Shown piece by piece: positions 6,894-10,860 of a DNA stretch of 10,860 nucleotides. The stretch's first letter is position 1; every line of letters starts with the position of its first letter. The position numbers and the translations under genes are program-made. Origin of the DNA: JBPEXY01 sp052031065 (GTDB taxonomy: Bacteria; Pseudomonadota; Gammaproteobacteria; Immundisolibacterales; Immundisolibacteraceae); assembly GCA_052031065.1 (NCBI GenBank), contig JBPEXY010000180.1, positions 1-10,860 on the forward strand. The letters run 5' to 3'. The notes beneath the pieces were generated by a model. The model was not told the origin of the DNA and made no database searches. It was given only the letters and a program-made list of their open reading frames with translations.

Positions 6894-6912
6894 CCGTTAG
6901 GCGTTGAGAGAA

Positions 6913-6931
6913 GTCTAACTTTTGATTAGAC
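6913..6931. repeat. Perfect inverted repeat GTCTAA-N7-TTAGAC between the regulator gene and sufB
   Basis: The arms at 6913-6918 and 6926-6931 are perfectly complementary with a 7-base AT-rich centre. The dyad occupies most of the short gap before sufB. It is AT-rich and not followed by a T-run, so it is more like a protein-binding dyad than a terminator. A second regulatory point between the regulator and the structural genes is possible. Nothing in the sequence proves binding. Confidence 0.4.
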
Positions 6932-6956
6932 CAGTTTATGGTCAGTGAGTGAATTT

Positions 6957-8405
6957 ATGTCGAGTGAATCGCAGGAAATAGATCGCTATATCAGTCGCGA
7001 ATATGAGCACGGTTTCGTCACCGATATTCAACAGGATACCTTCCCGCCGGGCCTTGATGAATCGGTAATCCGAGCCATTTCGGCGAAAAAAAATGAGCCC
7101 GAGTTCCTGCTCGAGTGGCGGCTGCAGGCCTTTGAGGTATGGAAACAGATGGAGCCGCCACAGTGGGCCCATGTTCACTATCCGCCAGTTGATTTTCAGG
7201 ATATCAGTTACTACTCAGCGCCGAAGGCCGACGCTGACAAACCGCAAAGCCTCGATGAAGTCGATCCGGAGCTGCTGGAGACCTATGAGAAGCTCGGTAT
7301 TCCGCTGCATGAGCGCGCAGCACTTGCCGGGGTTGCGGTGGACGCGGTGTTCGATAGTGTCTCGGTGGCCACCACTTTCAAAGATAAACTTGCTGAGCAT
7401 GGGGTGGTCTTCTGCCCTTTATCAGAGGCAGTACAGGATTATCCTGACCTGGTACAGAAATATCTTGGCAGTGTGGTGCCAACCGCAGACAATTTTTATG
7501 CGGCGTTAAACGCGGCTGTTTTTTCTGATGGTTCGTTTGTCTATATCCCCAAGGGTGTGCGTTGCCCGATGGAACTTTCCACCTATTTTCGGATTAACGC
7601 CTCTAACACCGGTCAGTTTGAACGTACCCTGATCGTGGCTGACGAAGGCTCTCATGTCAGTTATCTGGAGGGGTGTACCGCACCCATGCGAGATGAAAAC
7701 CAGCTGCATGCAGCGGTGGTCGAGCTGGTCGCGATGGAAGATGCGCAGATTAAATATTCCACTGTTCAGAACTGGTATCCCGGCGATAAAGAGGGCAAAG
7801 GCGGCATCTATAACTTCGTTACCAAGCGTGGTGACTGCCGTGGCGATCGGGCCAAGATCTCCTGGACTCAGGTGGAAACCGGCTCTGCGATCACCTGGAA
7901 GTACCCCAGCGTGGTGTTGACTGGCAATGACACGGTTGGCGAATTCTATTCAGTGGCTTTGACCAATAACCATCAACAGGCCGATACCGGCAGCAAGATG
8001 GTCCATATCGGTCGCAATAGCAAAAGCACCATTGTCTCCAAGGGCATTTCTGCCGGACAGGCAGAAAATGCTTATCGGGGCCTGGTCAAGGTGCTGCCTG
8101 GAGCCTCTGGCGCGCGTAACTACACCCAATGCGATTCGCTGCTGATCGGTAGTCGCTGTGGCGCCCACACTTTTCCCTATATCGAGGTACAGGAACCCTC
8201 GGCACAGGTAGAGCACGAAGCGACTACCTCCAAAATTGGGGAGGATCAGCTGTTCTATTGTCGTCAGCGAGGTATTGGCGAGGAAGAGGCTGTTTCGATG
8301 ATCGTCAACGGTTTCTGTAAAGAGGTGTTTACGGAGTTACCAATGGAGTTTGCCGTCGAAGTTCAGCGTCTTCTGGGTGTCAGCCTGGAAGGTAGCGTCG
8401 GATAA
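6957..8405 (+). CDS. sufB: SufB, Fe-S cluster assembly scaffold subunit
   Basis: SufB, with SufC and SufD, forms the SufBC2D complex on which nascent Fe-S clusters are built in the cytoplasm; it accepts sulfur from the SufS pathway. From the ATG at 6957 it is 482 residues. Conserved blocks include RAISAKKNEPEFLLEWRL, PKGVRCPMELSTYFRINA, YLEGCTAPMRDENQLHAAVVE (Cys240), STVQNWYPGD, the block from ETGSAITWKYPS, and GSRCGAHTFPYIEV, whose Cys401 corresponds to the key cluster/sulfur ligand Cys405 in E. coli. TTSKIGEDQLFYC contains Glu429, matching E. coli Glu434. It ends with the typical LEGSVG. The E. coli CxxC insertion after YYSAP is absent, as in Xanthomonas-type SufB. A GTG at 6945 (four codons upstream) is also possible; the ATG has a GTGAG about 7 bases upstream. 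Confidence 0.97.
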   Translation: MSSESQEIDRYISREYEHGFVTDIQQDTFPPGLDESVIRAISAKKNEPEFLLEWRLQAFEVWKQMEPPQWAHVHYPPVDFQDISYYSAPKADADKPQSLDEVDPELLETYEKLGIPLHERAALAGVAVDAVFDSVSVATTFKDKLAEHGVVFCPLSEAVQDYPDLVQKYLGSVVPTADNFYAALNAAVFSDGSFVYIPKGVRCPMELSTYFRINASNTGQFERTLIVADEGSHVSYLEGCTAPMRDENQLHAAVVELVAMEDAQIKYSTVQNWYPGDKEGKGGIYNFVTKRGDCRGDRAKISWTQVETGSAITWKYPSVVLTGNDTVGEFYSVALTNNHQQADTGSKMVHIGRNSKSTIVSKGISAGQAENAYRGLVKVLPGASGARNYTQCDSLLIGSRCGAHTFPYIEVQEPSAQVEHEATTSKIGEDQLFYCRQRGIGEEEAVSMIVNGFCKEVFTELPMEFAVEVQRLLGVSLEGSVG

Positions 8406-8421
8406 TTTGGTGTTTATATAA

Positions 8422-9180
8422 ATGTTAAAAGTCAATAACTTAAAGGTTAGTGTTGAAGGAAAGTCTATTTTAAAAGGGCTTTCTCTCGAGGTTGGTGCGG
8501 GCGAAGTGCACGCCATTATGGGGCCCAATGGCTCCGGTAAGAGCACCCTCTCCCATGTGCTTTCGGGCCGTGATGGCTACGAGGTGGTCGATGGAACGGT
8601 AGAACTGGATGGTGAAGACCTGCTGGCAGTCTCGCCGGAGGAGCGTGCCTGGCGAGGGCTGTTTCTGGGTTTTCAGTATCCGGTGGCGATCCCGGGGTTG
8701 AATAGCTCAGTGTTCATGCGTGAAGCGGTTAACGCCATGCGTCGGCACCGCGGCGAGAATGAATACGATGCGATGGATTTTCTCTCGCTGGCGCGGGAGA
8801 AGATGAAACTACTTGGTATGGACGAGAGTTTCATGACCCGGGCAGTCAACGACGGATTTTCCGGCGGTGAAAAGAAACGCAACGAGATTTATCAGATGGC
8901 GCTACTGGAGCCGCGGCTGGCAATTCTCGATGAGATCGACTCCGGGCTGGATATCGATGCACTGAAAATTGTCGCTGAGGGTATTAACAAACTGCGCAGC
9001 CCCGAGCGGTCGCTGATTATGGTGACCCACTATCAGCGCTTGCTGGACTATGTGGTACCGGATTACGTGCATGTCCTCTCCGGCGGTGAAATTGTCCGTT
9101 CCGGTGGCCGAGAACTGGCACTGGAACTGGAGTCGAGTGGCTATGGCTGGCTGGAGAAACAGCCGGTGGCTGCCGGCTGA
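8422..9180 (+). CDS. sufC: SufC, ABC-type ATPase of the SUF complex
   Basis: This 252-residue soluble ABC ATPase powers conformational change in SufBC2D and is not a membrane transporter. Motifs in order are Walker A GPNGSGKS (34-41), the Q-loop glutamine in FQYP (Gln85), the signature FSGGEKKR (146-153), Walker B LAILDEID (166-173; catalytic Glu171), the D-loop SGLD and the switch His203 in MVTHYQRLLDYV. NEIYQMALLEP after the signature is typical of SufC. It begins 16 bp after sufB with only a weak ribosome site (GGTG, 9 bases upstream). Its first 20 or so codons are clearly AT-rich compared with the rest. The stop overlaps the sufD start by one base (TGATG). Confidence 0.98.
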   Translation: MLKVNNLKVSVEGKSILKGLSLEVGAGEVHAIMGPNGSGKSTLSHVLSGRDGYEVVDGTVELDGEDLLAVSPEERAWRGLFLGFQYPVAIPGLNSSVFMREAVNAMRRHRGENEYDAMDFLSLAREKMKLLGMDESFMTRAVNDGFSGGEKKRNEIYQMALLEPRLAILDEIDSGLDIDALKIVAEGINKLRSPERSLIMVTHYQRLLDYVVPDYVHVLSGGEIVRSGGRELALELESSGYGWLEKQPVAAG

Positions 9181-10499
9181 TGGTGGCCTCGACGGAGGTT
9201 GTTGATCGCTACCAGAAGCAATATCAGCAACGTAAACCAGAATTGCCAGGAGCTTCTACTCAGCGTGATCGCGCGATGCAGCTGCTTGCAGAAGCGGGAT
9301 TTCCCACAGCAAAAACCGAGCGCTGGCGCTACACCCGGCTCAATCGCGTTCTGAAACGTGAGCTTCCACCTGCGCAAAAAAGTGGGGGTGAAGCAGCTAC
9401 TAATGAGCAGGTGGCCGAGTTTGTCGAGCAGGCTGCTAAGGCACTGGCTGACGAGCAGCAGACGCTGCTGGTGTTTCAGGGTGGCTATTTTCGGCCTGAA
9501 TTTTCCACCCTCACGGAATCGTCAGGCACAGTCGCCGGTGTCGAGTTTCAGCCGCTTGCAGGTGCATTGGAAGCGGATGGTGCGCAGCTGCTGAGTCCGC
9601 GGTCGGGAGTTGATGGTGCCTTTGATCAGCTAAATTGCGCCATGGTCGCTGATGGTGGTGTCGTGACCATCACTGAGGGCAAACATCCCAGAGTAACCCT
9701 GCTGGTGATCGGTGAACCGGACCGCGACGCCTACTGGCAGTTGCAGGTCAAAGCCGCAGAGTTTGCGCAGGCGGAACTGGCCATTGTTTTCGCTGGTCTC
9801 TCCGACGCGGCGCAGTACAACTCCAATAACCTGATTCATCTCGACCTGGGGGCCGGCGCACATGTGAGTCTCTCGCAATTGCAGCTGCAGGGTGGTGGTG
9901 CATTTCACTACTCATCGTTGCAGGCGAATTTACAGCGTGACAGCAAGTTGACGACGCACCTCCTGACTCTCGGTGGCGGATTATCTCGTGACGACGTCGA
10001 TATCAATCTCGCTGATCAGGGTGCTGAAGCGGAGGTTAGCTGTCTGCAGTTATCCGGAGGGCAGCAACATGCCGACCACCATCTCACTGTCGAGCATGCG
10101 CAGCCCAACTGCATCAGCAGGGTGAGTCATCATGGGCTGTTTGCCGGGCGGGGACGCGGGGTTTTTAACGGCAGAGTGCATGTCCATAGCGGCGCCGATG
10201 GCACCGACTCGGAAATGAATAGCGCTAATCTGCTGTTGTCACCAAAAGCGGAGATCGATGCCAAGCCGGAACTCGAAATCTATGCTGATGATGTCAAATG
10301 TAGTCACGGCACCACGGTTGGCGAGTTGAACCGGGATGAGCTGTTTTATCTGCGCAGTCGGGGGATTGTCGAGGCGGACGCACGTCGGCTATTACTGGAT
10401 GCGTTTGCAGCCGCCAGCTTCTCAACACTCACAGATTCGTTGAAAGAATATGTGGCTGGGCAGGTGGTGGAAAAACTGGGTCAGTTAAGTCATGAATAA
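9180..10499 (+). CDS. sufD: SufD, Fe-S cluster assembly scaffold subunit
   Basis: This 439-residue paralog of SufB pairs with it and with SufC, and in E. coli is needed for iron acquisition by the complex. The N-terminal helical part holds FPTAKTERWRYTRL (41-54), where TERWRYT is typical of SufD. The beta-helix core follows. The C-terminal signature includes GVFNGRVHVH, LLLSPKAEIDAKPELEIYAD and DDVKCSHGTTVGELN, where His376 matches the functionally important His360 of E. coli SufD. FYLRSRGI (389-396) and the closing helical bundle complete the family pattern. A segment that often reads TDA.Q.N is TDSEMNS here. The ATG overlaps the sufC stop by one base, so translation is probably coupled; no good Shine-Dalgarno lies close by. 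Its end overlaps sufS by 8 bases. Confidence 0.96.
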   Translation: MVASTEVVDRYQKQYQQRKPELPGASTQRDRAMQLLAEAGFPTAKTERWRYTRLNRVLKRELPPAQKSGGEAATNEQVAEFVEQAAKALADEQQTLLVFQGGYFRPEFSTLTESSGTVAGVEFQPLAGALEADGAQLLSPRSGVDGAFDQLNCAMVADGGVVTITEGKHPRVTLLVIGEPDRDAYWQLQVKAAEFAQAELAIVFAGLSDAAQYNSNNLIHLDLGAGAHVSLSQLQLQGGGAFHYSSLQANLQRDSKLTTHLLTLGGGLSRDDVDINLADQGAEAEVSCLQLSGGQQHADHHLTVEHAQPNCISRVSHHGLFAGRGRGVFNGRVHVHSGADGTDSEMNSANLLLSPKAEIDAKPELEIYADDVKCSHGTTVGELNRDELFYLRSRGIVEADARRLLLDAFAAASFSTLTDSLKEYVAGQVVEKLGQLSHE

Positions 10500-10860
10500 C
10501 ATCAATGACCGGATAACCGGAGACCAGGCATTGTTACAACAGTGGCGTGACGATTTTCCGATTCTGTCGCGCACCGTTCATGGTAAACCGCTGGTCTATC
10601 TCGACAACGGCGCGACCACCCAGAAGCCGCAGGTAGTGATCGACGCGGTTCGGGACTACTACCAGACCAGTAATTCCAATATCCACCGTGGCGTCCATTA
10701 TCTTTCTGAACAGGCTACGGCAGAGTATGAAGCTGCCCGGGAGACGGTACGTTCTTTTCTTGGCGCCGCCAGTACCAGCGAGATTATCTTTACTGCTGGC
10801 ACTACAGCCTCAATTAATCTGGTCGCATCCAGTCTCGGGCTTGACCGGCTTGCTGCCGGG
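10492..10860 (+). CDS. sufS: SufS, group II cysteine desulfurase (partial, C-terminal part outside window)
   Basis: The frame is open from the ATG at 10492 to the window edge, giving the first 123 residues. It contains the aminotransferase class V N-terminal signatures of SufS: FPILSRTVHGKPLVYLDNGA (22-41), TQKP, NIHRGVHYLSEQAT (63-76) and IIFTAGTTASINLVA (98-112). SufS is a PLP enzyme that takes sulfur from cysteine as a persulfide and passes it to SufE or SufU and on to SufB. The PLP lysine and catalytic cysteine lie beyond the edge and cannot be checked. The start overlaps the sufD stop by 8 bases, consistent with coupling. The order regulator-sufBCDS, with no sufA before sufB, resembles the operon of Xanthomonas-type gammaproteobacteria rather than E. 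coli sufABCDSE. Confidence 0.96.
   Translation, partial: MNNINDRITGDQALLQQWRDDFPILSRTVHGKPLVYLDNGATTQKPQVVIDAVRDYYQTSNSNIHRGVHYLSEQATAEYEAARETVRSFLGAASTSEIIFTAGTTASINLVASSLGLDRLAAG

Noticed and set aside
6913..6931. Intrinsic terminator between the regulator gene and sufB
   Set aside because: The dyad is AT-rich with 6-bp arms and has no following T-run, so it does not meet the pattern.
6938..6952. Four-codon ORF (MVSE) just before sufB
   Set aside because: It has no ribosome site and its length is expected by chance; noted only because it overlaps the alternative GTG start of sufB.

Overview
The window is chromosomal DNA from a free-living gammaproteobacterium. It holds twelve protein genes, two of them cut by the window edges, in two divergent blocks. 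The left block (about 1-5966, minus strand) has the conserved gammaproteobacterial order ndk - rlmN - pilW/pilF - rodZ - hisS - yfgM - bamB. The protein sequences are typical of the class, for example the RodZ helix-turn-helix/TM/DUF4115 layout and BamB and PilW as lipoproteins. The closest lineage may be a marine group such as Cellvibrionales, but that is a guess from general resemblance. I see no tRNA, rRNA, CRISPR array, insertion sequence or phage gene.

Left block, in transcription order. ndk (nucleoside diphosphate kinase) is followed after 27 bp by rlmN (23S rRNA/tRNA m2A methyltransferase, radical SAM). Then come pilW (pilotin-like TPR lipoprotein for type IV pili), rodZ (MreB-linked cell-shape protein) and hisS (histidyl-tRNA synthetase). 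After a 74-bp gap come yfgM (membrane TPR protein of the SecYEG/periplasmic chaperone network) and bamB (BAM-complex beta-propeller lipoprotein, cut by the left edge). Most junctions are 1- or 4-base stop/start overlaps, so this looks like one translationally coupled unit. ispG, which in many relatives lies between rodZ and hisS, is absent: rodZ and hisS overlap directly.

The divergent intergenic region (5967-6413, 447 bp) holds small inverted repeats and two candidate plus-strand promoters. One promoter overlaps a near-perfect match to the core of the E. coli IscR type 1 operator.

Right block (6414-10860, plus strand). This is a SUF iron-sulfur cluster assembly operon: an Rrf2-family regulator with three clustered cysteines, then sufB, sufC, sufD and the start of sufS (cut by the right edge). 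SufS supplies sulfur, SufB/C/D form the scaffold complex and the Rrf2 protein probably senses cluster status. In Pseudomonas the ISC operon lies next to ndk-rlmN-pilF; here a SUF operon occupies that neighbourhood in divergent orientation. I see no undescribed system. The points worth checking are the SUF-for-ISC swap, the missing ispG, the candidate autoregulatory operator, and structured junctions inside the suf operon.
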